From contig BTPP01000009.1 of the NCBI GenBank assembly GCA_037102815.1, positions 1,364,001-1,428,000 on the forward strand: 64,000 nucleotides of DNA, read 5' to 3'. The stretch's first letter is position 1. Each line of letters starts with the position of its first letter. The position numbers and the translations under genes were made by a program. Origin of the DNA: Neurospora intermedia (taxonomy: Eukaryota; Ascomycota; Sordariomycetes; Sordariales; Sordariaceae). Of this stretch, positions 23,293 to 36,808 are shown piece after piece. The notes below the pieces were generated by a model. It ran no database searches. It was given only the letters and a program-made list of their open reading frames with translations, and was not told where the DNA came from.

Positions 23293-26200
23293 CTTGACTG
23301 ATATTGGTGTTTTGTTGAACAGTTGGCGGTGTTGGTGTTCTGATTGCGAGGATCAGACAGACAGTCGGCAGTCTAGTGAGAGTCGAACCCAAGGTGTAAT
23401 ATCGATGTCGATGACGAGCCGAGTAGCCAAGTGCCTGAGTTGGGCTGGTTGAGGAAGCTGTGGGGGAAGCAAGCTCTACAGACTGGAGAAAGAGGAGATG
23501 GCCAAGATGGGACGGTGGGCACGACGTTGTATTTAACCTTGTATGCCAGGTGGTGCGTCCTATGGAGTAGTATGAAGGATCGTGAGGAGGACTGGATGCT
23601 TGAGCACAGTGAGAAAACGAAAAAAAAAAGAAAATGAGAAAGGATGGCGCATCCGAGTCAATCCCGACCTTGCCCTGTCTTCCAACGTGAGCCCTTTGGA
23701 AGGTGGAGTGTTGTCAAAAGATGCGAAGCACCGTTCCTTCCAGGATCCCCTTGCCCGCTTTCTGGTGTCAGTTGATGAGCTCTCGTCAGGTACCTCTACC
23801 TTGCTGGGGTACCTGCTACTTGCCGGACATGGGTCCGCTCGACAGGTACGTACCTTGTCTGTGAATGTACAGCGCGCGACACAGTTCACTGTACAGAGAC
23901 TACCGAAAGCATGAGGCTGTGGGAGCCAGGGGACGATGGAAACATATGGTGAAATAATAGTCCATGGACCGCCGCCCCGAACTTTGTTCCTCTTGTCTGG
24001 ACAATGGCGCGACATTGATTCGCTGCTAAGTGCCAACACCCCACACCCTTGACTTCGTTGAGAGACACGGTATGGAGGTCTGGGCAAGGGGCATTCCGTT
24101 CCTTCTCGAGTCCTCGACTTGTGTGTGCACAAGGAGCGTGTGGAGTCAAGGTCAACCGACAGGGGTTCAGGCCCGTTACTTCGCCGTATGTGGAGCTTCA
24201 TGCTTGGCATTCTGCAAGTCTTGTTAGCGGCAGCACGGTAAGGAATCCATTTGAAGTTTGAACGGAGCAAGGACGGGGTCACGGTGCGACTCAAGTTCTT
24301 CGGCTACGAGTCGTCAATCATTCACTCACCATCCTTGCGGCGAGGAGTCTTCGTTGTATCTTCTGTATAAGCGATACCGTTTGTTGTGTGATACACTACT
24401 TACTGCGTATATTCTTCAATTTTCACCAATGCTGCCACCACGGTTCGCACTCGTCCTCTCCACTATACTTCTCTCTGTTCCCGTAGGTACTTTCGTGATC
24501 GTGTCAAGGTCGGATGCTCCGTCTCCAGACTCGATATATCTATTTATACCATTTGGGCTTCGAGGCTACTGAGGGAGGCACCATCGTCATCGGGATCTTG
24601 TGCAATTTGTCTTTGCGAAGAAAGGTGTGGTCTATCACGCCTCGATCCAGCGGTCATATTCGCAACGATGATTCGGTGACGGGCCTTTGGTTCCGCATGA
24701 ATGATACCACTCCGCGAACTTTCGAACCGACTTAGATCCCATCACCTTTTGGCATCAAATCTTGATGGAAACCCTCGCGCCATGCTGACGGACAACGGGC
24801 CGATCTGAAAGGCCAGAAGACAAAAACGCGGCGCATTTCCGTCGTTGTCGGTGGCTGATGGAATCTTGCCAGCGGAAAACCCAGCTGCGGGGCAAATTTT
24901 TCATATTCCAGTACGGAGCGACCGTACCTTTTTACCCAACGACAATACAGTGTCTGCATCTTAGCATGACACGAACAAATCGTCCTTGTAGAAAACGACA
25001 CACACAAATACTTTTTGCAGGCCGTAAGCATGTGTGATGAGTGGAATTTGTGGGTTTACACTACGGTGACATCTCCGTTCGCATGTGTACCACTCAGTTA
25101 GGTTCCCCATAGACTCCGACTCGGCAATGAAGCAGACCCCGGGAAAAAAAAAACAGTGCTTGTTGTGCTAAAAATTCCCGCATCTTTAAATCTCAACCCA
25201 ACAACAAAAGAAAAGAACACGGCGGGAGAGTCCTGCTAAAATGTCCGCTAGCGAATTCCCTGTCAAGTCTTTTTAGGCCGAGAGTTCAACATGACAAGTC
25301 GCCGCAAGCGCGGCCTCTCTCATCAACGTGTTAGTGGTTCAGTGTGGGGAGATTCTCGCCCGAGAAGCAAAATATCCTGTGGAGTTCGGGAATTGAGGCT
25401 CGGCGCGGCGGTATTATCACACAACGGAATCCCCGACCCAGCTTCATCTTGGCCTCGGATTCATCTGAACTCGAAACGCGCGCGCACCAACACGGTGATG
25501 CTATAGCATGACAACCAATTGTCTGTACGACAAGATCAAATGCGCGTATAGACATCAAAGGGTTCCCGTGTTTCCTCTGAAACTTGGGAACCCTGCTAAT
25601 GTTCTGGTGGCAGGGTTTTGTGCTTTACCTTTTTTGCCTTGTGAACATCTCATGGATATTTTTGAAACAGCTCGACACTTGCGAAGACAGGATGGACTAC
25701 ACTACATACACACGGTCACTCACAGTGTTCTGAGTCCCTGGATACCGCTTTTTCTCAGTCACTTGAGAATTTTATAGTGTAAACGTGGCACTTTTGGTGA
25801 GAATAGCGCATATGCACGACGGCTTTAGTGGCCGATGAGATTTCAGTCCAGTGGGATTCTGTCTTTTTCGTAGCTAGCTAGCGCCTTTCGTATATCCTTT
25901 ACAACTGCAATTTTGCGGCAATATGTTTATCCTCGCCGTCCCGATGCTCATGGCGGCGAAGTCTGCTAGCTTGCTAGGCACGTATGTACACTACATATGT
26001 GTAGTGTATGGTGAATGGTGATCGTCTTATAACAAGGACTGGGGTAAGGGCTGTTCACAAAGTGGCCAACGAACCCTGGGATTCTCAGCAACGTTCTGGA
26101 AGGCTTTTGGAAGCTTTCATCTCTCCGGGCGAAGATCCAGGACTGGCAAAGCGTGTCATCACCGAAGCCTGTCCCATGCTTGCCCACGCCTGACTTCTGG

Positions 26201-29200
26201 CCGGGCGTCAACCAGCGTCACGAAACCGAGGGTGGCTTCAACGCCAGCCTCCATCAACCCCGTCTGTCGAACCCATTGCCCTGTGTGCTCCGCCATTGGC
26301 AGGCCCGAAACCGAAGTTGAAGTTAAGAACATGCACGGCCACCAGATCGACGTGGATCCGCAAAACCCTCCACTTGTTTCCGATGTGCGAGATGTGCGTG
26401 CTGGCTGCGGCTGTGATGTTTTCAATGTGACCATCAAGAACACGCAAAAACACAAACTCATCATAATTTCAGAGGGTTCCGGTCTTGAACCCCCACATTC
26501 CGGTCTGGACTCCTGCCACCTTTAATTGTCAACGGGCCGGATCAATGGACGATTGTACCATCCTACCAGCGGATGCTACACGACCATTTATTAGGCAGGC
26601 TCTATACGCCCTACGTGTGGTGTACTCTCTCAAGGGGGTCCATAGGCGATATACCTAAATGCGGAAGGCCAGAGAGCAGTATGGAGCCACTGGGACCCGT
26701 GTGCAGTTGGATCGCTGGGGAGGAAATGTGACGGAAGGTCTTTTCTTGTTGAAGTGGACTCACTTCCGAAAACAGAAGGAGGGGATTTGGAAAGGGACTG
26801 GAGTTTGTGAAAACCGTGACATTGCATGTGGCCAGAAGAGTTCTTTTTCTCTCCTTGCAAAATTTGCATGTGCTTGTTGGCCTGTTGGCCTGAACCCAAC
26901 GGCCCATCCACATTACGAGCCCGACTCTGGTGGTCTAGCGCCGAAACGCCCGTCGACTTAGACTACAGACTATGGAGACCGGCCGACGCACTACCGATAT
27001 GCTGCTACATTGATAGGACGCAATCTGAGGGAGTGATGCGGCTCAATGCCATGTCCTCATGCTTGACCTCCTCCACCGCGTTCCACGAGCTCCGTCCTCA
27101 GTCTGGACAAGTTTGCGCCTGGCCGTCTCTGCCGAATATAGTATGCACTACGTACTAGGCACAAAACTAAAAGTGGAATGCAGCTGACGGCGGTTTTAAC
27201 CTGGTACCCAATTGAGTTTGATATTGGATTGGACAGCTTTGGTTCATGTCTGCCGGGAACCATGAGCGAATCGGTACTTGCCTGGCTGCAATTGAAGCAG
27301 CCAATTCCGCGTTGTTCTAGAAGGCAGGTGCTTCCCACGCGCCAGGCAGCGACGTCGTCCATGCCGGAATCTGCCGTTCCTTCCACCTACACTTCATACT
27401 ATGTCGGGTATTCAGTTTGATTTTGCCCGTCCTCTGCACCTGCCATTCCTACCAACGCACATCGAATATCGAATTTGTGATTTCAGGGCAACATCCTTGG
27501 AAATCACCAACCCATCCTTCATTCTATCATTCCCAGGCTAGCCATCAATGCCGAAGGATGACCCGAGACACAATTGAGGCCTCTGCTCTGCCATGGCACA
27601 AACATGGATGATCGCTACAACGTCCAAGGTTGGCACTTTTCGAACCCTTCAAAGAAAGGAACACGTTAGTAATGCCAAGGCTGACCCACTGGTCTTCTAG
27701 AAGCGAAGCTCAAGGTGTGGATCGAGGCAATCGCCAATGGTTGCGTTGACTGCGTATGGAGCCTCCATCCAGTTCACGGCTTGGTGGGCGGGCCCACGAG
27801 GATGCTCCTCGCACCTCGGCCCACCGTCCCACACTTTGGCCGAAGCCAGCGCCTCCTCTTTTTCGGCGACATCCCAGCCATGCACGTTATGTGCTCCAGA
27901 AGCGCTCGCAGTGGTTCGGTTGTCGTCACTTTTACACTCCTGGGGACTCCGTGTTAAAATGGACACACAGTACATTCGAACATGACTTCTGCAGTGGTCA
28001 CCATGGTCAACTGCTACGGGATTGGGCCGCCCCCCATGCTAAAACTCCGTCGCGCGAGTCAGGCTATGGACAACAACGGGAGTTCACGACGACACGACAA
28101 CAACACAACATGAACGACAAAAACGGCAACTGCCCATGAACACATCCGTCGGTTGATTTTCGGTTTAGTGTCTACTTGTATATCTCATTGTGTATACCTT
28201 GTTGAGACGCCCTGGCGACATTTATGCGAATCTACATGCCAGAGGTTCGTCGGCATCTTTCTTGATCCCGCCACAAGCAAAGTCATGCCGGCGTCCTGGC
28301 CAACCCGAAATTCGGGCTTCGGCTGTTTTACCACGTGTACACTAACTTTGGTCTTGGTCTTTGGATTACAAACTACCCAGGAAGCGAGCGAATTGGCGGA
28401 AAGAAGCAGGCATCCAGGCACAAATTTCCTCAGACACTTGCCATCCACATTCACTTCGGTACTGATACCTGCGAGAACTTCCTGACTGTCGGACACCCAG
28501 TTGCACGCGCTAAACCTTTTAGGAACCGTATCAGTGACAGACACTCCCTCTTCGGCCGAGCTGAACAGGGATACCTGTGCGAACTCGCCATCTTGCCTTT
28601 TACTCTTTCCTGGACGTGGACGACCAAGGTGCACATATATCAGCATTACCAGAGCGAGGTTGGCGTACACTACATTGCGTCTTTGAACTCTATGCAAACG
28701 CCCCTGGGGGTTCCCAGCTCATCATGTTGCCATTCGCGGTTACAGTTGACCTCCTTGGCTTTCGGATGAATGCGTTATTGAGTCGCCGACCTCTGGGAAC
28801 CATGTCCCTGCAACGCTATCTCCGTTCGTGTTGAAGATGGGAATGGTTCTCTTGGCAAAACATCCAACAAGACTTCCCAGCGTTTTGGTTTGGGGCCACG
28901 GGAACAGCACCCTTCGGCTTGGCTGGGAGCCCCGAGTGGGCATGAGGTGAGATTTGGGAGCAGATTCGCAGACGAGTAGCCAGAGTGCGTAAACCCCGAT
29001 GGTTTCTTTCACACATCCCTCTCCATCACTTTTGGATCGATATTGGCTCTTTCTAGTGTACCAACTGAAACAGAAGTACTTGAGGGTTGTCGGGCGGCTT
29101 GGTCAGAGTCTTTTGTCAACCCCCTCTTACAAGTCCCACCACCAAACCGCACCACAACCCCCAAGTATATCATGAGGAATCTCGACAATAGCAAACCTAC

Positions 29201-32200
29201 TCTCATTGTACGCACACCATCCGTATGCACAAATCCCCTTTTCAACGCCGCCAATTCGTGTTTTTATCATCAGCTTGCAACACAATCCCTCGCACCACTC
29301 ATGATTTCTAGCCGAGACAGCTTGTCTATGATGTCGTTGTTGTTGCCAAGGCTGGAACACATGGCTCTACGTAAGCTGCCAAAGATCGGACTGTACCCAC
29401 GCACCATCATAATTGCATCGGTTTGGCGTTGTGGAGAGTCCCGACAGACAGGTTTGCCGTTCAAACCCCAATTTCGGCAGCCACTTGACAAGGCCCACCT
29501 ACAACTAGCGTTGACGCCATGTTCAAGATCTTCCTTGGCATGGTTTACAACGTGTGGTGGCTTGCTTTCAACGCTGATTCAACATCCACTTCGCTGAAAG
29601 GAGATACCATATGCATCAATAACCCAAAAGAGTGCCTAGTCAGGGCACTCGAATCTATCACAGTTTGTGAATTTCGTGGAGATTCTGCAGACTCTGGGGA
29701 TCGGCGGAAAGCTATGAGCCGCTGTCGAAACCATGGGGCACCAACAGCCGAGTCTCAAAAGGGTAATAAAGTCCACGAAGAAATTAGCTTCGGCACCTCG
29801 GGATTATCGCGAAGTCCAACTTGTCATTTGTTTCTTTCCAGGATTGCGCAGAGGAGAAAACATAGCCTGAACAGGAACCCCGTCGGCGACAACAATATGG
29901 GGGGTTCTATCGGAGCCACGTCCGGATTTCATGTACTCTATGAGGGTCTACACTAACAGGAATAATCTTGACCCTCAGGCATTGCGTCGAATGCTCCAGC
30001 CCTAACGAGTCAGGTCTTTGCCTCAAGTCCCGTGTTGAAGCTGAAGCTCATTTCGTCCGGTTTTGGCATTATGCCGCTGACTTATACTGCGTATTTTGCC
30101 TGGCCCTTGCAGCCGGCAATGCTGAAGTCAAGGAAGCGATATCGGTACCTGGTTTTATATCCAATCCAAGCAATCATTTCGATTGGCTGAGAAACTTGGA
30201 AAAGCCTATCAATCGAAAAAGGAGGCCAGGACCGTTTTCACGTTAGTTTTTTTTCTATGCTTCTTTTACTATCACTCCATGAATTCCTTTCATTAAAGAA
30301 AAGTCGATGACGGAAATATGATGCGGCGGTCGCATAAGGTCCTTTCGGCGTTGCTGAATCGGTCCGTTACATCCCAAAAACATCGTCGATGCTGGCTGCA
30401 GTGTTTACCTGCCACAATGGCTTGATGTCACCTTACCGAACCCAATATCGTCATGACGCTTGGCAGGCCGGCCTGCCGGGTCACACACTGAACTCCGCGT
30501 TTCAGATCACGATATCTGGCGAATGTGACACTGCGACCTTGCCTTAACCACATCAGATATCGTCCCGCCAGTACCAGTACATATGCAAGAAGCTATAATG
30601 ACCATCAATTATCGCAAGTCCCAATTGGGGATGCACCTTGACCGCTTTGATAGTGTACACAACCGCAAATCTCCGCCCGTGATCGACCGAAGCCACACCT
30701 CCGTCAATTAAAGAGGAAGAACGAAACGGGGCTTGCAAGGCGGTGTTTTTCAATTGGCATGTTCCAGCCCACGCCGGCCGATGCTGCACGGGGTACGGGT
30801 ACGCTGTTCGGATGTTGTTTCAACATTCAGCTATACAAGTGCAGCGCTGTTCCAGCGGGTAGGAATAGAGGGGAAACTTCATGATATATCATTTTTCATG
30901 CTGTCTCTCGATTCAGCTGGTCCCCAGATCTTTTATGTTTCGGAGAAACGAGGCTTACAGAGAGGCACGCGGACTCTGGCTGGAGGGATTCCTCCGGGCG
31001 AGAGTCCGTCTTCATTCGTAGGTAGTGTACCATATCGCATGTTTGGTCCGCCGGCACCGCGGTAAGTAATCCCCTTAAAGTTTTGGACGCGCAACTGTCC
31101 AGATGACGAAATCGCACGGTGATCCGCTTGCACCGCTGTCGACATTTGACTGCTCTACTTGTCGTCTTCTCAGACATTCAGTGAAGCTGCACGGACATCA
31201 ATTATGAAAAAGGGGGTCGGCCGGTGAGAGTCCGGGGTATCCAAACGACAGGCGGCCGCTGGCCGATGGCCCTAAGCGGCGGGGGTTACAGTGACGGGAT
31301 TCATAGGTCCTCAGATGCATTTTTACACGTGCACCGCAACCATGGGGATCCTGAGGTGTTTTCAGGAAATACAGGCTGTATGGGCCAGTTCAATTAGTGC
31401 TTTAATTGCGCGAATGGTCACCACATCAACACCACCGCAAAATCACATTCATACCATACCTGTCGCGGATTTACTACATGCTGCTCTCTACCGAACCTCG
31501 GAGCCCTACCAATACATATGTGAGCCGGTCTCGTGGGACCTGTGAACTCCGATTAGCCGGCCGACGATCGGCCGACCAATCTGCCGCATTGCCGTTTTAG
31601 CGAATGCTGCTGAGCCCATCGCCTAAATTAGCGCTGCTACTGTTTGTTGGTTCAGGTACGTTTTGGTGTCTTTGATGTTTCTCCTTGTCTTAAACATGAG
31701 ATTGCTTGCTATGTATGTACCTACTGTCGGAGGACTAGCTAGGCAGGCAGGGTCCAGCGGTGTGGAAAAATGATGCATCCAATACACACACTGGCTTGGA
31801 AGAAGTATATATACTGGCTTTGATTGGACAGATAAAAACAGATGGTTCAGCTTGTAACTACACTACAACCTTTCGCAAGTCGAGTGCCTTTGAGGCAAAC
31901 ACTGACGAGCTGACTCCAGACAGGAGGGAACGCGATTTAGTTTTACTTAGCGGCATAGTTCAGTTGTCTGCGACAAAAATCATGTTAAAATATATCTGAG
32001 GATTCAGGATTGGTTTGACAGAGATGCTGAAATCTCATCTTCGAAGGCCTCTCAATGTCGTTCGTCCGTGTACCAATGGTAGCGACAGGACAGTAACCCG
32101 ATAAAATGGACTGGGTCGCTTCGTCGAGGGTCCAGCCAGCAGCTGCGCCTCGGGAAGCTCCCACTTATGTAATGGACCCCTACCTACCTACCTCTGAAAT

Positions 32201-33933
32201 TTGGAGAACTTAAGCCGAGACATCCAAAGGATGGCGTGATGGCGAATGGGGGGGCCATGCAGTATGGAGGAAGGCGTCTTGCAAATCCTCTCTACTGCGA
32301 TACATCTACGTGTAGTGTATACAGGGGAGTGTAGTGTAGTGTACAGTGGTTACCTCTAGTTACCCCAAAGCATCAGTCGCTCGCATGCCACGAGACAGAC
32401 AAAAGATTGATTGAATTGTTCGGAACATCCCCCTCAACCATGTAGTTCTAGGTACATACACCACTCTGCACATAAGCGAAAACCAAAAAAGCAGGGGTCC
32501 TTGCCTTACACGTACAACATATGGAAGAGATTCCCGCGTCAGGAAGGTACCGCAGTAGGTGATGGATGGAGGTCCCACACCACAGTGACAGGACAGGCCA
32601 GGGACAGGCCTAAAGAGATAAGACAATTGTCGATCAGCTAGCTCCATCCTGTGATCGACACATGAGCTAGCTACTGTAGTGTACCATTCGAGCACCATCA
32701 TATGAACATCAAACGTCGGCAACGAATTATGCTAATTCAACTCAAAGAAGGTCCGTCCGTACAACTAGTTCGTTTAGAACCAACCAAACCCCTGAGAGCC
32801 GGCCAAAAGACCTTACTTACTACACTACGAGCCAGGAACTCTGTCTGGTATTGATTCTATCGCCAGTAGGTACCTAGGTAGTAGAGAAACCTATCGATGT
32901 CTTTTGGGGGAGAGGGTTTCAGTCTCTCTCTCAACAAATCGAACACACCAACAACAGGGATCAACAAATGATATTGGGGTAAGGTATGTATATTTGGAGT
33001 GGGGTCCAGTCCCTCCTTTGGTTTGGGATGTAGTGTAGTGGCGGGATGTACATAGTGGACTTCACTTCACTTCCATAGGGGTCATGATGTCCTGAATCCA
33101 GCCCCATGCCTACCTACCTACCTACCTAGGTACCTACCGTTAATAAGGTAGCCCGATTGTACGATCTGATAACCGCAAAGAGCAAAGGGGGGGAGGAAGG
33201 CAAAAAAAAAACAAAAATACGCCGTATACCTGATGCGGAGAGTTTCTCCGCATATGGGATGGGATGTGCCACACCCCTGAAGTGCCAGCCTGCTCACAAA
33301 TGACACGGCATGCGGAACCTTCACCAATTGCTAGGTAGGACCAAACTATACCATACCACACCAGTGTCTCGAAAAGTTGCGGTAGTGGTACATATGTACA
33401 AGGACAGCGTGCTTGATCCCCTCGAGCTGGAGGCTCTGCTCAGCTGAAACTACCTACCTAGGGAAGCGGTGAGCCCGATCTGGATCTCATGACGCTTCAG
33501 GACATGGACCTGTCCGAGCGGTTCTCGATCCAGCTTAGGTAGGTACCGAGGGAGATATTGACATTGTGATTGACAGGCCGCACTAACCTTTGCGAGAAAC
33601 AGTTTGGACACCCACAGTACACTACTAGGCCTGGCTGTTGAGAGTGCAAAGGTGCGAAACGGTGCACTTGTTGACAGGCACAAGGCCTCTAGGCTGTATA
33701 TAACTTGGGCTTTTGAATGGCTCTGAAATTAATGGAGAAGAACGGGGAACGCATCAAGTTCCTTCATCCTCTGGTCAGATATCGGCGAGTATGAAGTCTG
33801 TTGGTCTGAGTTTTGTAAGACAATACGCTGATACAGCTACGGAAGCAAGCATAAAGTTATGAAATGTAGCCCATCCCTTCTTTCACTGCCATCGCGAGAG
33901 CCTCTCTTAAGCACAAACTAATAATAGTATGAA
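23293..33933. other. Gene-poor stretch
   Basis: 10.6 kb in which no gene can be supported with confidence. GC is near 50 percent and there is no obvious RIP-style AT collapse. Recurrent motifs are TACACTA/TAGTGTA (about 24400, 25987, 28668, 31022, 32310-32345, 32673, 33033) and TACCTACCTAGGTACC (33111-33140). The longest frames (23560-24294 and 28185-28697, both minus) have unremarkable composition. A start with a hydrophobic leader (MLPPRFALVLSTILLSV, 24429) followed by a GTAGGT donor might be exon 1 of a secreted protein, but no matching exon 2 was found. Confidence 0.4.
25987..26008. repeat. Perfect 8-bp inverted repeat TACACTAC/GTAGTGTA
   Basis: Arms 25987-25994 and 26001-26008 with a 6-nt loop ATATGT. 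Confidence 0.9.
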
Positions 33934-36300
33934 CTACGAAGACGAGGCGGCCTCTCCCCACATCTTGCTATCCCTTCCAAACGCCATAATCCGTGAATGC
34001 AACTCCCCACTGCGAATCGCCTCATAAATCTTCGACGCCATGCTTCCAAGAATCCTGTTCCTTGAACTCAAGTCATTACCCTCTTCTATTTCCTTGACTC
34101 TTGTTCCTGCCTCGCTGCGGATCGCCTCCTTCAGTCTCGTCAACTCCTCTTTTAGAAGCGGAGGATGGTCAGCCACGCCCCTGTTCAGAGGAATTTTCAA
34201 CTCCTTCCTGACAAGATCGTAGACGATGGTAGAGCCACTGCTGAGCCACCGTCGAGTGTCCTGCTTTCCTTCGAGCAAGGTGTTTCGGTGCTCATCGTAA
34301 CAATCTGCCACCACTCGAGCGGTCTTCAAGTGGTAGGTTTGTAAATCGCCGATGCTCAAGGTTGTACGATCATACTCCCTCTCACTGTGAAGAAGCTCAA
34401 GGGCGTCCAAGGCTGACTGCTTAGTTGCCACGGACGCGCGCTCTGCTACGTCCAGGGAGGCTAGCTTGTCCCATTGGTCAAGGATACACTCTGCAAGCTT
34501 GCCGGCAAGCCTTTGGCTCTTCGCGATGTCATCCTCAGACAAGCCATTGTGCTCTTCCTCTTTCACTTTGGGACTCTTCTGCCTGGCAGCATCGGAGAGA
34601 ACCAGATCTCGAAGACGCACCGGTAGGACCTCACGAAACTCTAACTGCAGCACCCTCAGGTCTAGCGCCTGGCAGAGTACATATATGTAAGTCGCAGCCA
34701 TCAAACTAACAACTTCGACCGCTTCCAGTGCATACCGAGCCGCAACTAACGCCATCGAATTGACACTTTGATTGGTCATTTCCGCTACCTGCACATGCGG
34801 GCTGATCGGCTTAGCCAGGTACGCCAGCTCGGCCATGTACGCCGCCATGTTGACGTCGAAGCCCTTGCACGTGTAGCTCTGGCTTGGCTCATCCGCCGAC
34901 AGGTTAGGCGGCAGTCCCTTGTTCGTCATGTTGTTGAGCAGCTCCGAGCTTTGCGCATAGAGCAAGCGGCCCAGGTTCTGCAGCGCCAGTAAGGTCTTCT
35001 CCATGGCCGAGGTAAGCGCCATAGCCTGGAAGTTACCGCCGTGGTGGATGAGTCCGGACGTGGGGTCGATCAGGGGGTTGTCTGTGGTCGAGTTGAGTTC
35101 TGTCTGTACCTGCTTCGTAGCAAGGTCTAGGTCCTCGAGCTGTGGTCCAATCCATTGCGGTGCGGTCCGGAGAGCATACCGGTCTTGAGCAAGACCCCGG
35201 ACCTTGGCCGGCTCGCCTTCAGATTCGGGATGGGCTTCGCAGGGTGCGGCGATTTTGGACCCGGCAAGAAAGGCTAGGATGTTGGATGCTGCTTCTGCTT
35301 GACCGGGGTGCGGCCGGACGGAGGAGATGAAAGGATGATAGTTTGCCGCTGTGCCGGCCAGGGCTTCGGTACCCATAGCCGTTAGAAGCTGAACAAGAAC
35401 GGCCAGCTGGTTGGCTTCCTGGATGGCAATGGAGGCGGTGGCGCAGGAGGGTGCGGTGCCGTTGGTGATGCCGAGTCCTTCCTTGACTTGAAAACGCACG
35501 GGTTCCAGGCCAGCAAGGGACAGAGCTTTGTCGGCCGGCAAGATCTCCGTCCTATTGCCTGACTTCCTGGTTTTGAGGTAAATGTCTGGATTGCCCTCGA
35601 GAGCGCCAGCAATGTACGAGAGAGTCGATAGGTCACCCGAGGCCGAAATGCTTCCCCGAAGCGGAATGATGGGGACCATGTCTCTGTTCAGAAGCTTCAT
35701 GATGTTTTCCATGATCAGCGGTCGGACACCAGAATGGCCTCTCATGAGGGAGTTACAGCGTATAAGCATGGTGGCTCGGACCACAGGACTCGGGAGAGCA
35801 TGGCTGCGAAGAAGTTCGTTGTCGTAAGGCTTTTCTGCCCAGGAGTTGCTCCCATCGCGGCCCTTGTCGGCATGCGTAAGAATTCCAACGTTAAGGTGCT
35901 GGACTAATGCGCCTTGTAGGCGCATCAGGGGCTCGCTTTCTGCATCGGTTCGAGTGTCGGCGCTACCGCCAAAGCCGGTGTTTACGCCGTAGATAACTTC
36001 GCCTGCCTGTATGCGCTCTTCGAGTAATGCGATGCTGCGATCGACTTGTCGGGTGTCGTCTGAGAGATGGGCCTTTGCGCCATGCCTGTTGTTCGTAAAC
36101 TGTTAGTGACTGGCTTGGAGAGCGCAAGACAGAAAGGACTTTTCGGGACGGGATGGATCATACAGCGAGACTGCTACAACATCGGTAATGGTCAAGCTGG
36201 AGCCTGATACCTCGATGGGTTGGTTTGACTCCTTCAGGTGTCTGAGACGTGCCCAAGAGGCGTAGACAGCTTGCGCATGGGAATTAGGCGCGCCGAACAT
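33934..36300 (-). CDS. Phenylalanine/tyrosine ammonia-lyase (MIO aromatic lyase)
   Basis: Exons 36300..36164 and 36085..33934 give 762 residues. The 78-nt intron has donor GTATGA, branch CACTAAC and acceptor AACAG. The MIO-forming triad Ala194-Ser195-Gly196 sits in SISASGDLSTLSYIAGALEGNP, and the catalytic Tyr78 in VIYGVNTGFGG; NGTAPSCATAS and TDNPLIDP are further family blocks. The enzyme eliminates ammonia from L-Phe (to cinnamate) or L-Tyr (to coumarate) in the cytosol. The selectivity position reads His109-Leu110 in LVQHLNVG, where plant PAL has Phe-Leu and bacterial TAL has His-Leu, so tyrosine may be a good substrate (inference). The chosen start begins with MFGAPNSHAQ, right before conserved sequence; the same frame is open upstream to 36510, allowing a 70-residue extension. 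The length is a little above the 700-740 usual for fungal PAL. Confidence 0.9.
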
Positions 36301-36609
36301 GCTGAAGATCTTGGTTCGCTGATTACCAGGCTGGGTGTTCAGTCGCGTATCAGTTGCAGTTTGGAAAGTACGCGCCTTGTTCAGAGGCAACGTACGACGG
36401 TGATGGCTTCCTGTTCGCAGAAAGTGAAAAAGAAACCGAGAGTGTGAATCAAAGGAAAAGGGAAAGTTGACCCGCTGGGTGCGGCCTGTTTGTTCTTGCC
36501 AGGTAATCACCGAAGACCGTCACTGGTAATACAATACGATACGATGCTGGTTTGTCTGTTAGTTTGGTACTTTCATCATAGGTTGAACGGAGGTTTTGGA
36601 GCTCTTATT

Positions 36610-36731
36610 GGCCTTTGAAGAGAGAAACTGTCCCCCGTTGAAGGGATATAAGGCAATGGCAAGGGTTTGTGACGCCACATAAACCTCTAATGGGTGTCCT
36701 GTAATACCTCTCTCTATCTCCTTCAAAGGCC
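36610..36731. repeat. Inverted repeat GGCCTTTGAAG/CTTCAAAGGCC, 100 bp apart
   Basis: Perfect 11-bp arms at 36610-36620 and 36721-36731; similarity continues inward (AGAGA on the left, TCTCT in mirror on the right). Confidence 0.85.
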
Positions 36732-36774
36732 TTAAGACTAGAAGATAGGTCTTTGAGACTAGGCAAAACGCTTG

Positions 36775-36808
36775 ATGAAAAGCCAAAATTAAAGCGTTGG
36801 CTTTTCAT
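36775..36808. repeat. Hairpin ATGAAAAGCCA/TGGCTTTTCAT
   Basis: Perfect 11-bp arms separated by 12 nt, read directly from the sequence. Confidence 0.9.

Noticed and set aside
23560-24294. 244-codon minus-strand frame in the gene-poor region
   Set aside because: Rich in Ser, Arg, Pro and Cys with no motif and no intron or start signals; length is only modestly unexpected for chance.
24429-24572. Possible signal peptide MLPPRFALVLSTILLSV followed by a GTAGGT donor
   Set aside because: No acceptor giving a continuing frame was found; left as a remark only.
26200-26527. Plus-strand frame with Cys pairs (CPVCSAIG, GCGCDVF)
   Set aside because: No Met start, no clear exon junctions on either side; cannot be told from chance without transcript data.
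28185-28697. 170-codon minus-strand frame with protein-like composition
   Set aside because: About two frames of this length are expected by chance in the window; no family or start context.
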